Shown here in pieces: positions 11,009-22,118 of a stretch of 64,000 nt of DNA (position 1 is its first letter; each line of letters opens with the position of its first letter). Made by a program: the position numbers and the translations under genes. The notes under the pieces are model-generated. The model searched no databases. It was not told the DNA's origin and saw only the letters and a program-made list of their open reading frames with translations. The DNA comes from Pseudomonas putida (GTDB lineage: Bacteria; Pseudomonadota; Gammaproteobacteria; Pseudomonadales; Pseudomonadaceae): the NCBI GenBank assembly GCA_041071465.1, contig CP163498.1:3242001-3306000 (forward strand), given 5' to 3'.

Positions 11009-12448
11009 ATGAGCCAGATGTTATCCACCGTCAGTGAGCAGCTCCTGGCCCCAGGCGGCTTGACCCTGGACAGCCTGCAGAGCGTACTGGGTGAGTTGGC
11101 CGGCCCCGGCATCGACGCCGCCGACCTGTATTTCCAGGGCCAGATCTCGGAAACCTGGGCGCTGGAAGACGGCATCGTCAAAGAGGGCAGTTTCAACCTC
11201 GACCAAGGCGTGGGCGTGCGTGCCCAATCCGATGAAAAAACCGGTTTCGCCTACAGCAATGCCATCAACCTCGAAGCACTGACTTCGGCAGCCCGTGCGG
11301 CCCGTTCGATTTCCCGCGCTGGGCAGAACGGCACGGTGCAGGCCTTCCGCAGCCAGGAGGTGACTGCCCTGTATGCCGCGGACAACCCGCTGGACGTGCT
11401 CAGCCGTGCCGAAAAGGTCGAGCTGCTCAAGCGTGTCGATGCCGCTACCCGCGCCTTGGACCCCCGCATTCAGCAAGTCAGCGTGAGCATGGCCGGAGTC
11501 TGGGAGCGCATCCTGATCGCGGCGGCCGATGGCAGCCTGGCCGCCGACGTGCGCCCCCTGGTGCGCTTCAACGTCAGCGTCATCGTCGAGCAGAACGGCC
11601 GTCGCGAGCGCGGTGGGCAGGGCGGTGGCGGGCGTACCGATTACCGTTTCTTCACCGAAGAGCGGGTGATGGGGTATGCCCGCGAGGCGCTGCGCCAGGC
11701 CTTGGTGAACCTGGAGGCCATCCCGGCGCCGGCCGGTACCTTGCCGGTGGTGTTGGGTTCGGGCTGGTCGGGCGTGCTGTTGCACGAGGCGGTCGGCCAT
11801 GGCCTGGAGGGCGACTTCAACCGCAAGGGGAGTTCGGCATTCAGTGGCCGCATCGGCGAGAAAGTGGCGTCGAGCCTGTGCACCATCGTGGACGATGGCA
11901 CCCTGGAAGGCCGCCGTGGATCGCTGAGCGTGGATGACGAAGGCACCCCGACCGAATGCACCACGCTGATCGAGAACGGCGTACTCAAGGGCTACATGCA
12001 GGACAAGCTGAACGCGCGTCTGATGGGCATGGCGGTGACCGGCAACGGCCGCCGTGAATCCTATGCGCACCTGCCGATGCCACGCATGACCAACACCTAC
12101 ATGCGAGCCGGCGAAAGCGACCCGCAGGAAATCATTGCGTCGGTGAAGAAGGGTATCTACTGCGCCAACCTCGGTGGTGGCCAGGTGGACATCACCAGCG
12201 GCAAGTTCGTGTTCTCGACCAGTGAGGCCTACCTGATCGAAGACGGCAAGATTACCGCCCCGGTGAAGGGCGCGACCCTGATCGGCAATGGGCCGGAGGC
12301 GATGAGCCGTGTGTCGATGGTCGGTAACGACCTGGCGCTGGACAGCGGGGTAGGGACATGCGGCAAGGACGGGCAGTCGGTGCCAGTGGGGGTCGGGCAG
12401 CCGACTTTGAAGCTGGATGCGATTACCGTGGGCGGTACCGGGGCGTGA
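11009..12448 (+). CDS. tldD: Metalloprotease TldD
   Basis: TldD pairs with TldE (PmbA) to form a zinc protease that cleaves unfolded peptides, matures some RiPPs such as microcin B17, and affects CcdA antitoxin. The 479-aa product starts [13 protein letters not shown]. The metal motif [11 protein letters not shown] is at about residues 258-268, and the C-terminal GTCGKDGQ is typical. The ATG at 11009 follows a Shine-Dalgarno-like GGAG (11000-11003), supporting an independent start despite the in-frame fusion with the gene before. pmbA lies nearby at 13137. Confidence 0.94.
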   Translation: MSQMLSTVSEQLLAPGGLTLDSLQSVLGELAGPGIDAADLYFQGQISETWALEDGIVKEGSFNLDQGVGVRAQSDEKTGFAYSNAINLEALTSAARAARSISRAGQNGTVQAFRSQEVTALYAADNPLDVLSRAEKVELLKRVDAATRALDPRIQQVSVSMAGVWERILIAAADGSLAADVRPLVRFNVSVIVEQNGRRERGGQGGGGRTDYRFFTEERVMGYAREALRQALVNLEAIPAPAGTLPVVLGSGWSGVLLHEAVGHGLEGDFNRKGSSAFSGRIGEKVASSLCTIVDDGTLEGRRGSLSVDDEGTPTECTTLIENGVLKGYMQDKLNARLMGMAVTGNGRRESYAHLPMPRMTNTYMRAGESDPQEIIASVKKGIYCANLGGGQVDITSGKFVFSTSEAYLIEDGKITAPVKGATLIGNGPEAMSRVSMVGNDLALDSGVGTCGKDGQSVPVGVGQPTLKLDAITVGGTGA

Positions 12449-12456
12449 TGGCTGCG

Positions 12457-12500
12457 GGGACCGATGTGGCAGCGGGCATGCTCGCTGCCACATCGGTCCC
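12457..12500. terminator. Perfect 18-bp inverted repeat between convergent tldD and darP
   Basis: The left arm 12457-12474 (GGGACCGATGTGGCAGCG) pairs without mismatch with 12483-12500 across an 8-nt loop. It lies between two convergent stops, so a two-way terminator is the simplest reading. No T-run follows on either strand. It may instead be a decayed REP-like element, since the core TGGCAGCGGGC resembles Pseudomonas repeats. Confidence 0.6.
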
Positions 12501-12505
12501 GTATG

Positions 12506-13027
12506 TCAGCGCAACCCGCGCTGCAACTCGTCGAGGTCGCGGATGTACTTGAATACCTTGCGCGCGGCGGCTGGCGGCTTGTTCCGGGCCTTTTCGTGCT
12601 GGGCATGGCGCACCAGTGAGCGCAGCTGCTGGCGGTCGGTGTCGGGGTACTCGTTGACGAAGCGCTCGAGGTCCTCGTCGTTGCCGTCGATCAGCCGGTC
12701 GCGCCAGCGCTCCAGGCTGTGGAAACGCTCGTTGTACTGGCGGCTCGAGCTGTCCATCTGCTCGAGCAGGGCGTGGATGGCATCGAGGTCCTGCACGCGC
12801 ATGAGCTTGCCGACAAACGACATGTGGCGTTTACGGGCACCATGAGCGGTGTGCTTGCTGGCCTCGGCCAGGGCCTTGCGCAGCTCGTCGGTCAACGGCA
12901 GGCGGGCCAGGGTATCGGCTTTGAGCGTGGTAAGGCGCTCACCGAGTTCGACCAGCTCATGCAGTTCGCGCTTGATCTGGGTTTTGCTTTTTTCGCCGTC
13001 GAAGGCGTCGTTGTTTGAATCAACCAT
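12506..13027 (-). CDS. darP: Dual-action ribosomal maturation protein DarP (YjgA, DUF615)
   Basis: DarP/YjgA binds late 50S precursors and helps peptidyl-transferase-centre maturation. The 173-aa product is highly charged and helical, with the family stretches [20 protein letters not shown] near the N-terminus and [24 protein letters not shown] near the C-terminus. It is convergent to tldD and divergent from pmbA, an arrangement usual in pseudomonads. Start ATG at 13027; no better in-frame ATG is seen. Confidence 0.93.
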   Translation of the reverse strand: MVDSNNDAFDGEKSKTQIKRELHELVELGERLTTLKADTLARLPLTDELRKALAEASKHTAHGARKRHMSFVGKLMRVQDLDAIHALLEQMDSSSRQYNERFHSLERWRDRLIDGNDEDLERFVNEYPDTDRQQLRSLVRHAQHEKARNKPPAAARKVFKYIRDLDELQRGLR

Positions 13028-13136
13028 GGTGGCAGTCCGCTAGAAATCGTCGCCATGATAACCAGTCGGGGGCCGCTTGTCCGGCCCGGTCGTAGAATGA
13101 CCCCAAGCCGTACGCAGAATTTGAGTGGAGAGAACC

Positions 13137-14483
13137 ATGAGTGCAGTCCAGAGCGTAGGTCCGAAAGACCTGCCAGCATTGCAGGAGCAGGTCGAGGCGA
13201 TCATCGCCGAGGCGCGCCGCCAAGGGGCCAGTGCCTGCGAAGTGGCAGTTTCGCTGGAGCAGGGCTTGTCCACCACGGTACGCCAGCGTGAAGTCGAGAC
13301 GGTCGAATTCAACCGCGACCAGGGCTTTGGTATCACCCTTTATGTTGGCCAGCGCAAAGGCTCGGCCAGCACTTCGGCCAGTGGCCCGGACGCGATCCGC
13401 GAAACCGTTGCCGCTGCCCTGGCCATTGCCAAGCATACTTCCGAAGACGAATGTTCGGGCTTGGCCGACGCGGCGCTGATGGCCCGTGAAATTCCTGATC
13501 TGGACCTGTACCACGATTGGGATATCGAACCCGAAAAGGCCATCGAAATGGCCCTGGCCTGCGAGGCGGCGGCGTTTGATGCCGACCCGCGCATCCTCAA
13601 CGCCGATGGCACCACCCTCAATACCCACCAGGGCTGCCGCGTGTATGGCAACAGCCATGGCTTCATCGGTGGGTACGCCTCGACCCGGCACAGCCTGAGC
13701 TGCGTGATGATCGCCGAAGGCGAAGGGCAGATGCAGCGTGACTACTGGTACGACGTGAACCGTCGGGGCAACTTGCTGGCCGACCCGCGCAGCATTGGCG
13801 TTCGCGCTGCACAGCGTGCTGCCAGCCGACTGGGTGCCCGGCCGGTTCCCACTTGCGAGGTGCCGGTGCTGTTTTCGGCCGAACTGGCCGGTGGCCTGTT
13901 CGGCAGCTTCCTGTCGGCTATTTCCGGCGGCAACCTGTACCGCAAGTCGTCCTTCCTCGAAGGTACCATTGGCCAGCGCCTGTTCCCTTCCTGGCTTACC
14001 CTCGACGAGCGCCCGCACATTCCGCGCGCGTTGGGTAGCGCCGCGTTCGACGGTGATGGCCTGGCCACCTACGCCAAGCCGTTCGTCGACAAAGGCGAGC
14101 TGGTGTCGTACCTGCTGGGCACCTATTCCGGGCGCAAGCTGGGCTTGCCAAGCACGGCCAACTCCGGTGGTGTGCACAACCTGTTCGTCACCCACGGCGT
14201 CGAAGACCAGGCCGCGTTGATTCGCCGTATGGGCCGCGGCCTGCTGGTGACCGAGCTGATGGGGCATGGGCTGAACATGGTGACGGGGGATTATTCCCGT
14301 GGTGCAGCTGGCTTCTGGGTCGAAAATGGCGAGATCCAGCACGCGGTTCAAGAAGTGACCATCGCCGGCAATATGAAAGACATGTTCCAGCAAATTGTCG
14401 CGATCGGTAACGATCTTGAAACGCGCAGCAATATCCATACCGGGTCGGTGCTGATCGAGCGGATGACCGTCGCGGGTAGCTAA
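13137..14483 (+). CDS. pmbA: Metalloprotease PmbA/TldE
   Basis: PmbA (TldE) is the partner subunit of TldD in the heterodimeric protease; it shares the fold but lacks the zinc site. The 448-aa product starts MSAVQSVGPKDLPALQ. GGAGAG upstream of 13137 marks this start; an ATG at 13125 would add four residues. Typical motifs include LPSTANSGGVHNLFV and GHGLNMVTGDYSRGAAGFWVENGEI. No HExxxH motif is present, as expected for TldE. An intrinsic terminator follows at 14516. Confidence 0.94.
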   Translation: MSAVQSVGPKDLPALQEQVEAIIAEARRQGASACEVAVSLEQGLSTTVRQREVETVEFNRDQGFGITLYVGQRKGSASTSASGPDAIRETVAAALAIAKHTSEDECSGLADAALMAREIPDLDLYHDWDIEPEKAIEMALACEAAAFDADPRILNADGTTLNTHQGCRVYGNSHGFIGGYASTRHSLSCVMIAEGEGQMQRDYWYDVNRRGNLLADPRSIGVRAAQRAASRLGARPVPTCEVPVLFSAELAGGLFGSFLSAISGGNLYRKSSFLEGTIGQRLFPSWLTLDERPHIPRALGSAAFDGDGLATYAKPFVDKGELVSYLLGTYSGRKLGLPSTANSGGVHNLFVTHGVEDQAALIRRMGRGLLVTELMGHGLNMVTGDYSRGAAGFWVENGEIQHAVQEVTIAGNMKDMFQQIVAIGNDLETRSNIHTGSVLIERMTVAGS

Positions 14484-14515
14484 TTGCCGCCAGAAACATG
14501 CAGTGAAATCGAAGA

Positions 14516-14538
14516 CCCGGCCATCGTGCCGGGTTTTT
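14516..14538 (+). terminator. Intrinsic terminator after pmbA
   Basis: CCCGGC (14516-14521) pairs with GCCGGG (14528-14533), followed by five T (14534-14538). It closes pmbA just before the Fur-controlled promoter. Confidence 0.85.
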
Positions 14539-14555
14539 CTTTCACTAACGGATAC

Positions 14556-14584
14556 TTGAAGTGATTCTATTTATCACTTAATAA
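14556..14584 (+). promoter_or_regulatory. Candidate sigma-70 promoter of the fagA-fumC-orfX-sodA operon
   Basis: A -35-like TTGAAG (14556-14561) and a -10-like TAATAA (14579-14584) are spaced by 17 bp. The -10 overlaps the Fur box, the usual geometry for iron repression. The fagA ATG lies about 20 nt downstream of the predicted start point. Confidence 0.7.
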
Positions 14585-14598
14585 TGAATATCATTATC
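14580..14598. promoter_or_regulatory. Fur box upstream of fagA
   Basis: The 19-bp site AATAATGAATATCATTATC matches the Fur consensus GATAATGATAATCATTATC at 16 of 19 positions and is nearly palindromic. It overlaps the predicted -10 hexamer. The P. aeruginosa fagA-fumC-orfX-sodA operon is known to be Fur-repressed, so function is well supported by context. Confidence 0.85.
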
Positions 14599-14611
14599 CA
14601 GTCACCCGGCG

Positions 14612-15002
14612 ATGATGTTCATGAAACCCGTCCTCCGCGAACTGCCCTACCTGGAAAACTGGCGCTGGCTCAGCCGGCGCATTCGCTGTGCGCTCGAGCC
14701 TGACGAGCCACGGCTGATCGAGCATTACCTGGCCGAAGGCCGCTACCTGGTGTGCTGTACGCAAACCTCGTCATGGACGGTGGCACTGACCTCCTTCCGC
14801 CTGCTGCTGGATACCGCCTGCGACCGCATGCTGCCCTGGCATTGGCGCTGCCAGTGCCTGGACCAGGCCTGGCGACCGCTGCTGGACCTGCGCAACCTCG
14901 ACCGCCAGGAGCAGAACCAGCGCTGGCAACCCTACGCCCTGCAGTTGGCCAATTGCCGCCTGCTGCCGTCGATTTCTCCCGATGAACTGATGCAAGGATT
15001 TT

Positions 15003-15013
<11 letters not shown>
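14612..15013 (+). CDS. fagA: Fur-associated protein FagA (unknown function)
   Basis: This is the first gene of the iron-starvation operon, named FagA (Fur-associated gene) in P. aeruginosa; its molecular role is not established. The 133-aa product has no signal peptide, is rich in Trp, Arg and Leu, and has several cysteines (VCCTQ; a CDR-then-CQC region), which could suggest metal or redox contact; that is speculation. In-frame ATGs occur at 14612, 14615 and 14621, so the start is uncertain by up to three residues. Its 3' end overlaps fumC by 11 nt, indicating coupling. Confidence 0.82.
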
Positions 15014-16382
<1,369 letters not shown>

Positions 16383-16410
16383 CCCTGCGTCACCGCCAAG
16401 GAGATTTGCC

Positions 16411-16872
16411 ATGCAGCACTGGAAACGCACCACGGAAACCGCCAACCGCCTGTTCGATCAAGGCGAGCTGGTCGACGCCCGGGAACACTACCTGCAAGCC
16501 CTGGCGCTGGCCCAGGTGCTGTTCGAGCGCTGGCATGACGTCGACGAAGCGGTGGCCGCTTTCGTCATCGCCCACCATAACCTGGCCGACTTGCACCTGC
16601 GCCTGAACCAGCCGCAGGAAAGCGCCGACTACTTGTGCGCCGCTCACCAGCGGCTGCTGCAGGCCAGCCAGGAGACGCGCCTGCCGCAGGCGCTGCGTGA
16701 TGCGGCCTTGCGCCACAGCGGGCGCACCTACACCGAACTGCTGAGTTTCATCGCCGAGTACGGCCAGTACCCGCGTACCGAGCGCCTGCTAAGTCGCCAC
16801 AGCGCCGGGGCCAGCGAGCTCGCTGCCCAGCGGGACCTGGCACCCAGAACCCATGCCTACGGAATTCACTGA
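16411..16872 (+). CDS. OrfX, helical TPR-like protein of the fumC-sodA operon (unknown function)
   Basis: The 153-aa protein corresponds to 'orfX' between fumC and sodA in pseudomonads. It is predicted all-helical, with TPR-like spacing in [21 protein letters not shown] and [21 protein letters not shown]; no catalytic motif or signal peptide is seen. AAGGAG lies 8 bp before ATG 16411. The stop is one base before the sodA ATG, so the two are coupled. A chaperone or assembly role for SodA or FumC is only a guess from position. Confidence 0.8.
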   Translation: MQHWKRTTETANRLFDQGELVDAREHYLQALALAQVLFERWHDVDEAVAAFVIAHHNLADLHLRLNQPQESADYLCAAHQRLLQASQETRLPQALRDAALRHSGRTYTELLSFIAEYGQYPRTERLLSRHSAGASELAAQRDLAPRTHAYGIH

Positions 16873-16873
16873 C

Positions 16874-17485
16874 ATGCCACATACCCTGCCTGCATTGCCA
16901 TACGCCTATGACGCGCTGGAGCCGCACATCGACGCCCAGACCATGGAAATCCACCACACCAAGCATCATCAGACCTACGTGAATGGTCTCAACGCCGCTA
17001 TCGAAGGTACCGAGTGGGCCGAATGGCCGGTTGAGAAGCTGGTTGGCGCCGTCAAGCAACTTCCGGAAAACCTGCGTGGCGCAGTGACCAACCACGGCGG
17101 CGGCCACGCCAACCACAGCCTGTTCTGGACCGTCATGTCGCCACAGGGTGGCGGTGAGCCTGTGGGCCAGCTGGCGCAAGCTGTCACCGCGCAACTGGGC
17201 GGCTTCGAGGCTTTCAAGGAGGCTTTCACCAAGGCTGCGCTGACGCGCTTCGGCAGCGGCTGGGCCTGGCTAAGCGTGACACCGCAGAAAACCCTGGTGG
17301 TAGAGAGCAGTGGCAACCAAGACAGCCCGTTGATGCACGGCAATACGCCAATCCTCGGCCTGGACGTGTGGGAGCACGCGTATTACCTCAAGTACCAGAA
17401 CCGTCGTCCGGAATACATCGGCGCCTTCTACAACGTCATTGACTGGGCGCAAGTGGAGCGCCGTTACCTCGAAGCCCTGAAGTGA
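16874..17485 (+). CDS. sodA: Superoxide dismutase [Mn]
   Basis: SodA removes superoxide in the cytoplasm using manganese, which suits iron starvation. The 203-aa product has the metal ligands in [10 protein letters not shown] (first His), NHSLFW (second His) and [13 protein letters not shown] (Asp and third His). The pattern [11 protein letters not shown] together with SGNQDSPL favours Mn over Fe. ATG 16874 gives the family start [18 protein letters not shown]; an upstream in-frame ATG (16853) would overlap orfX and is less likely. The ZIP gene follows with a 4-nt overlap. Confidence 0.95.
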   Translation: MPHTLPALPYAYDALEPHIDAQTMEIHHTKHHQTYVNGLNAAIEGTEWAEWPVEKLVGAVKQLPENLRGAVTNHGGGHANHSLFWTVMSPQGGGEPVGQLAQAVTAQLGGFEAFKEAFTKAALTRFGSGWAWLSVTPQKTLVVESSGNQDSPLMHGNTPILGLDVWEHAYYLKYQNRRPEYIGAFYNVIDWAQVERRYLEALK

Positions 17486-18390
17486 GTCGAACCGGTATGC
17501 GCTCTGAGGTGATGTCTGTCAGCAGTGTGCGCCTGTTCCGCCTGGCGCTTGGGACCTTGCTGTTGCTGGCTGGCACCGCGCTGCTGGTAGCGCGTGGCCT
17601 CGCCTGGCTGGACCTGGAGCCGCGCATGCTTCGCGCCCTTGAGGGCGGTGCGCTATGTGCGCTGGGCACTGCACTGGGCGCAGTACCGGTACTGGTCATT
17701 CGCAACATGCCAGTGGCGCTGGCCGACACGCTGCTGGGTTTCGGCGCCGGTGTGATGCTGGCAGCCACCGCGTTTTCCCTGATCATTCCGGGGTTGGATG
17801 CCGCCCAGTCCATCGGGTTCAGCCCTTGGGGCGCGGGTGGCCTGATCAGCTTCGGCTTGTTGTTCGGTGCGCTGTGCCTGTTTCTGGTCGACCTCAAGGT
17901 GTCTGGCGCCTCGCCAGAAGCGCTGGTTGGCCCCGACAATCAGCCGGTGATTGCTGCACGTATCTGGCTGTTTGTCATTGCCATCATTGCGCACAACATC
18001 CCTGAAGGCATGGCGATTGGAGTGTCGGCCGGTGGCGGCATGGCCGACGCCGACAGCCTGGCCATGGGCATTGCGTTGCAGGATGTGCCTGAGGGGCTGG
18101 TGATTGCGCTGGTGCTGGCCGGGGCGGGCATGCCGCGTTTCAAAGCTTTCCTGATAGGCGCTGCGTCAGGGCTGGTCGAACCGGTGGCCGCAGTGATCTG
18201 TGCCTGGCTGGTGAATGTTGCCGAACTCCTGCTGCCGCTGGGTTTGGCCTGTGCGGCGGGGGCGATGCTGCTAGTGGTCACCCAGGAAATCATCCCGGAG
18301 TCGCGCAGCAATGGCCACCATCGGCTGGCTAGCCTGGGGTTGTGTATCGGCTTCTGTCTGATGATGGTGATGGATACCGCGATGTCCTGA
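17482..18390 (+). CDS. ZIP-family divalent metal transporter
   Basis: ZIP proteins import Zn, Mn or Fe across the inner membrane. The 302-aa product has about eight hydrophobic segments; the metal-binding helices are [16 protein letters not shown] and [17 protein letters not shown], with the HNxPEG and DxPEG motifs. A GTG at 17482 overlaps the sodA stop by four bases and is taken as the start; ATGs at 17497 and 17512 are alternatives. Its place at the end of the fag-sod operon suggests manganese uptake to serve SodA, which is inference. Confidence 0.88.
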   Translation: MSRTGMRSEVMSVSSVRLFRLALGTLLLLAGTALLVARGLAWLDLEPRMLRALEGGALCALGTALGAVPVLVIRNMPVALADTLLGFGAGVMLAATAFSLIIPGLDAAQSIGFSPWGAGGLISFGLLFGALCLFLVDLKVSGASPEALVGPDNQPVIAARIWLFVIAIIAHNIPEGMAIGVSAGGGMADADSLAMGIALQDVPEGLVIALVLAGAGMPRFKAFLIGAASGLVEPVAAVICAWLVNVAELLLPLGLACAAGAMLLVVTQEIIPESRSNGHHRLASLGLCIGFCLMMVMDTAMS

Positions 18391-18435
18391 TTCATCATCA
18401 GGTTGGCGCGCACTCCAACAAGGAGTGTGCCGGCT

Positions 18436-18708
18436 TTATTCGCCTTCGTCGAAGAAGTTGTTGATCAGTTCGACCAGCGCGTCCATGGCATCGCTGTCTT
18501 GCTCACCCTCGGTATGCAGGTGCACCTGGGTGCCTTTGCCCGCTGCCAGCATCATCACCGCCATTATGCTCTTGCCATCCACCAGCTTGTCCGGCGCACG
18601 TCCAACCCGTACCTGGCAGGGGAAGCGGCCGGCCACGCCGACGAACTTGGCTGCCGCCCGGGCATGCAGGCCCAACTTGTTGATGATGGTGATTTCGCGG
18701 GCGGGCAT
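18436..18708 (-). CDS. ptsO: Phosphocarrier protein NPr (PtsO)
   Basis: NPr is the HPr-like phosphocarrier of the nitrogen PTS, passing phosphate from PtsP to PtsN. The 90-aa protein carries the active-site histidine His15 in NKLGLHARAAA and the second HPr motif DGKSIMAVMMLAA. It is the last gene of the rpoN cluster and ends 45 bp from the convergent ZIP gene. A weak hairpin (CACTCC/GGAGTG, about 18411-18427) lies in that gap. Confidence 0.94.
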   Translation of the reverse strand: MPAREITIINKLGLHARAAAKFVGVAGRFPCQVRVGRAPDKLVDGKSIMAVMMLAAGKGTQVHLHTEGEQDSDAMDALVELINNFFDEGE

Positions 18709-18727
18709 CGTGGGGCGGATCCTTGGG

Positions 18728-19582
18728 CTAGAGGTCGCGGTGGCGGACCTGGACGTTTTTCAGGGTTTGCTGCAGGTGTTGGCCAAGGCGCTCGGTGATG
18801 TACACCGAACGGTGATGGCCGCCGGTGCAGCCGATGGCAATGGTGACATAAGCGCGGTTGCTGGCGGCGAAGCGGGGCAACCACTTGAGCAGATAGCCCG
18901 AAATGTCGTTGTACATGTCTTCGACATCCGGCTGGGCAGCCAGGTAGTCGATCACTGGCTGGTCGAGGCCCGAGTGCTCTCGCAGCTCGGGCTTCCAGTA
19001 GGGGTTGGGCAGGCAGCGCACATCGAACACCAGGTCGGCGTCGACCGGCATGCCGCGCTTGAAGCCGAACGACTCGACCAGGAACGCAGTGCCAGGCTCG
19101 GGTTGGTTGAGCAGGCGCAGCTTGATCGAGTCACGCAGCTGATACAGGTTCAGGTTGGTGGTGTCGATTTTCAGGTCGGCCAGGTCGGCGATCGGCCCCA
19201 GCAAATCGCTTTCCACGCGGATTGCTTCCGCGAGCGAGCGGTTGGCGTTGGTCAGCGGGTGGCGGCGGCGGGTTTCCGAGAAGCGCTTGAGCAGCATATC
19301 TTCGTCGGCATCCAGGAACAGCACGTCGCACTGGATGTTCCGCGCGCGGGCTTCTTCGAGCAATTCGGGGAAGCGCGTCAGGTGGCTGGGCAGGTTGCGT
19401 GCGTCGATCGACACGGCAACCTTCGGTTGCAGCAGTTCGGTGTTGATCAGTGCGTCTTCCGCCAACTGCGGCAGCAGCCCGGCCGGCAGGTTGTCGATGC
19501 AGTAGAAACCGTTGTCTTCCAGGACATCGAGGGCAGTGCTCTTGCCGGAGCCGGACCGGCCGCTGACAATGATCAGGCGCAT
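18728..19582 (-). CDS. rapZ: RNase adapter protein RapZ
   Basis: RapZ binds small RNAs and, in enterics, directs RNase E to GlmZ to control glmS; it is also an ATP/GTP-binding protein. The 284-aa product has Walker A GRSGSGKS (residues 8-15), the GlmZ-binding C-terminal domain with [18 protein letters not shown], and the usual length. ATG 19582 lies 2 bp after the ptsN stop, so it is coupled to ptsN. Confidence 0.95.
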   Translation of the reverse strand: MRLIIVSGRSGSGKSTALDVLEDNGFYCIDNLPAGLLPQLAEDALINTELLQPKVAVSIDARNLPSHLTRFPELLEEARARNIQCDVLFLDADEDMLLKRFSETRRRHPLTNANRSLAEAIRVESDLLGPIADLADLKIDTTNLNLYQLRDSIKLRLLNQPEPGTAFLVESFGFKRGMPVDADLVFDVRCLPNPYWKPELREHSGLDQPVIDYLAAQPDVEDMYNDISGYLLKWLPRFAASNRAYVTIAIGCTGGHHRSVYITERLGQHLQQTLKNVQVRHRDL

Positions 19583-19584
19583 GT

Positions 19585-20049
19585 TCAGTGCTCGTTCTGT
19601 ACGTCCAGGACAACCTGGAACAGGGCCTCACTGCTGGTGGCCGCACGCAGGCGATCACGGACCTCCTTGCGATCGAGCATGCTGGCGATCTGACGCAGCA
19701 GTTCCAGATGCGCATCGGTAGCGGCTTCGGGCACCAAGAGGACGAACATCAGGTCCACCGGCGCGCCATCGATGGCGTCGTAATCGATAGGTGCTTCAAG
19801 GTGCAGCAGGGCGCTGACAGGAGCGGAACATCCTTCAAGCCGGCAGTGCGGAATGGCGATGCCATTGCCGAAACCGGTAGAACCGAGTTTTTCCCGGGCG
19901 ACCAGTTTTTCGAAGACGTCCTGCATCTCCAGTTCTGGCACTTGATCGGCGATGACGGTGGCGACCTTTTCCAGGGCGCGCTTCTTGCTGCCGCCCGGCA
20001 CGTTCACAAGGGAACGGCCGGGGGTCAGGATGGTTTCAAGTCGGATCAT
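19585..20049 (-). CDS. ptsN: Nitrogen-regulatory PTS enzyme IIA (PtsN, EIIA-Ntr)
   Basis: PtsN is the terminal phosphoacceptor of the nitrogen PTS and regulates potassium, carbon-nitrogen balance and, in P. putida, polyhydroxyalkanoate and toluene genes. The 154-aa protein has the phosphorylated histidine His68 in [12 protein letters not shown]. It starts [15 protein letters not shown] and lies 12 bp after hpf. Confidence 0.95.
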   Translation of the reverse strand: MIRLETILTPGRSLVNVPGGSKKRALEKVATVIADQVPELEMQDVFEKLVAREKLGSTGFGNGIAIPHCRLEGCSAPVSALLHLEAPIDYDAIDGAPVDLMFVLLVPEAATDAHLELLRQIASMLDRKEVRDRLRAATSSEALFQVVLDVQNEH

Positions 20050-20061
20050 GGATGAGGGGGA

Positions 20062-20370
20062 TCAGCGGGCAGCTGCACCTTGCAGCAGGCTTTGCTGTTT
20101 TTCCTTGTGTTTTTTCAGTTGGCGGTCGAGCTTGTCGGCCAAGGCGTCGATCGCTGCATACATATCTTCGTGTTCGGCGTTGGCTACCACTTCGCCGCCG
20201 GGAATCTGCAGGGTCGCTTCGACCTTCTGCTGCAGCTTCTCGACTTTCATGATGACCTGCACGTTGGTGATCTTGTCGAAGTGACTTTCCACGCGAGCGA
20301 GCTTTTCAAGCACATAATCGCGAAGTGGCTGGGTGACTTCTACATGCTGTCCACTGATATTGACTTGCAT
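20062..20370 (-). CDS. hpf: Ribosome hibernation promoting factor (short HPF/YhbH)
   Basis: HPF binds the 30S decoding centre and promotes 100S dimers or protects idle ribosomes. The 102-aa product starts MQVNISGQHVEVTQPLRDYV with GGAGAAG just upstream; a longer in-frame ORF to 20439 lacks support. It has the beta-alpha-beta HPF fold signature VEATLQIPGGEVVANAEHEDMYAAID and a basic tail KKHKEKQQS. The short form lacks the long-HPF C-terminal dimerisation domain. It sits between rpoN and ptsN as in most Gammaproteobacteria. Confidence 0.93.
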   Translation of the reverse strand: MQVNISGQHVEVTQPLRDYVLEKLARVESHFDKITNVQVIMKVEKLQQKVEATLQIPGGEVVANAEHEDMYAAIDALADKLDRQLKKHKEKQQSLLQGAAAR

Positions 20371-20449
20371 ACAGCTTCTCCTTTGTTGCCCGTGCATAAA
20401 GAAGCAGGTCTTGCACCTGCCCCACAAACGCTGTGGCACATCTCAGGGG

Positions 20450-21943
20450 CTACATCAGTCGCTTGCGCTCGCTCGACGGTGCGATGCCGAGGGACTCGCG
20501 GTACTTGGCGACGGTGCGACGGGCTACCTGGATGCCTTGTGCCTCCAGTAAACCAGCGATCTTGCTGTCACTCAATGGCTTTTTCTGATTTTCCGCTGCA
20601 ACCAGTTTTTTGATGATCGCGCGGATCGCCGTGGACGAGCATTCTCCGCCTTCGGAGGTGCTGACGTGGCTGGAGAAAAAGTATTTCAGTTCGTAGATGC
20701 CACGCGGTGTGTGCATGTACTTTTGCGTGGTAACCCGCGAAATGGTCGACTCGTGCATGCCCACCGCTTCGGCGATGTCGTGCAACACCAACGGCTTCAT
20801 TGCTTCATCGCCGTGGTCGAGGAAGCCGCGCTGGTGCTCGACGATCTGCGTGGCAACCTTCATCAGTGTTTCATTGCGGCTTTGCAGGCTCTTGATGAAC
20901 CAGCGCGCTTCTTGCAGCTGGTTGCGCATGAAGGTGTTGTCGGCGCTGGTGTCGGCACGGCGTACGAAGCCCGCGTACTGTGGGTTGACGCGCAGGCGTG
21001 GGATGGCTTCCTGGTTCAGCTCCACCAGCCAGCGCTCGCTGTCCTTGCGCACGATGACGTCAGGCACTACGTACTCGGGCTCGCTGGATTCGATCTGCGA
21101 ACCGGGGCGCGGGTTGAGGCTTTGCACCAGCTCGATGACCTGGCGCAGCTCGTCTTCCTTGATTTTCATGCGCCGCATCAACTGGCTGTAGTCGCGGCTG
21201 CCGAGCAGGTCGATGAAATCGGTGACCAGGCGCTTGGCTTCGGTCATCCACGGGGTGCTGGCGGGCAGCTGGCGCAGTTGCAGCAGCAGGCATTCGCCCA
21301 GGTTACGTGCGCCCACGCCAGCTGGCTCGAACTGCTGGATGCGGTGCAGTACCGCTTCGACTTCGTCCAGCTCGATATCCAGCTCAGGGTCGAAACCTGC
21401 GCAGATTTCCTCGAGGGTGTCTTCCAGATACCCCTGGCCGTTGATGCTGTCGATCAGGGTGACGGCGATCAGGCGGTCGGTATCGGACATCGGCGCCAGG
21501 TTCAGCTGCCACAGCAGGTGGCTTTGCAGGCTCTCGCCGGCCGATGTGCGGGTGGTGAAGTCCCACTCGTCGTCATCGTTGCTCGGCAGGCTGCTGGCGC
21601 TGGTCTGGTAGATGTCTTCCCAGGCGGTATCGACCGGAAGCTCGTTGGGGATGCGCTCGCTCCACTCACCGTCTTCCAGGCTGTCGGCACTGACAGTGCT
21701 TTCCTGGAAGCTATTGTCCTGGGCTTCGGCGGCCGGCTTGTTTTCGGCGTTGTCCGCCATCGGGTCGCTGTTGTCGAAGTCGTCGCCGTCTTCCTGACGT
21801 TCGAGCATCGGGTTCGACTCCAGCGCTTCCTGGATTTCCTGTTGGAGGTCCAGGGTGGAAAGCTGGAGCAGACGGATGGCCTGTTGCAACTGCGGTGTCA
21901 TCGTCAGTTGCTGGCCCATTTTTAGGACGAGCGATGGTTTCAT
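20450..21943 (-). CDS. rpoN: RNA polymerase sigma-54 factor RpoN
   Basis: RpoN directs polymerase to GG-N10-GC promoters and needs AAA+ activators; one such activator (57135) and a likely target promoter (55589) are in this window. The 497-aa product has the Gln-rich region I ([21 protein letters not shown]), an acidic region II, the core-binding region, a helix-turn-helix, and the RpoN box [10 protein letters not shown] (residues 474-483). It starts 175 bp after lptB, so it probably has its own promoter. Confidence 0.97.
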   Translation of the reverse strand: MKPSLVLKMGQQLTMTPQLQQAIRLLQLSTLDLQQEIQEALESNPMLERQEDGDDFDNSDPMADNAENKPAAEAQDNSFQESTVSADSLEDGEWSERIPNELPVDTAWEDIYQTSASSLPSNDDDEWDFTTRTSAGESLQSHLLWQLNLAPMSDTDRLIAVTLIDSINGQGYLEDTLEEICAGFDPELDIELDEVEAVLHRIQQFEPAGVGARNLGECLLLQLRQLPASTPWMTEAKRLVTDFIDLLGSRDYSQLMRRMKIKEDELRQVIELVQSLNPRPGSQIESSEPEYVVPDVIVRKDSERWLVELNQEAIPRLRVNPQYAGFVRRADTSADNTFMRNQLQEARWFIKSLQSRNETLMKVATQIVEHQRGFLDHGDEAMKPLVLHDIAEAVGMHESTISRVTTQKYMHTPRGIYELKYFFSSHVSTSEGGECSSTAIRAIIKKLVAAENQKKPLSDSKIAGLLEAQGIQVARRTVAKYRESLGIAPSSERKRLM

Positions 21944-22118
21944 GGCTGGGGCTTAATACCTTGTTCGCCGGCGCGCATGCGCCATCCACTACACGAGGGC
22001 GCCGAGGCGCCAGATCAAGCAAGTTTTATGCCTTAAATTGTAGCGTTTGCCTAGAGTACCGTAACAACTTTACCCGTAGTTTTGGGGCTATTTGCCGGTA
22101 CTCCAGGCGCGCCTCGGG
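21944..22118 (-). promoter_or_regulatory. lptB-rpoN intergenic region, probable rpoN promoter
   Basis: This 175-bp gap inside an otherwise tight gene cluster is locally AT-richer (around 22020-22090) and likely holds an rpoN promoter. No hexamers are assigned. Confidence 0.4.

Noticed and set aside
10154..12448. A genuine nitrilase-TldD fusion protein
   Set aside because: The junction is an 8-T run, removing one T restores two normal-sized genes, and tldD has its own start. Kept only as a finding to check.
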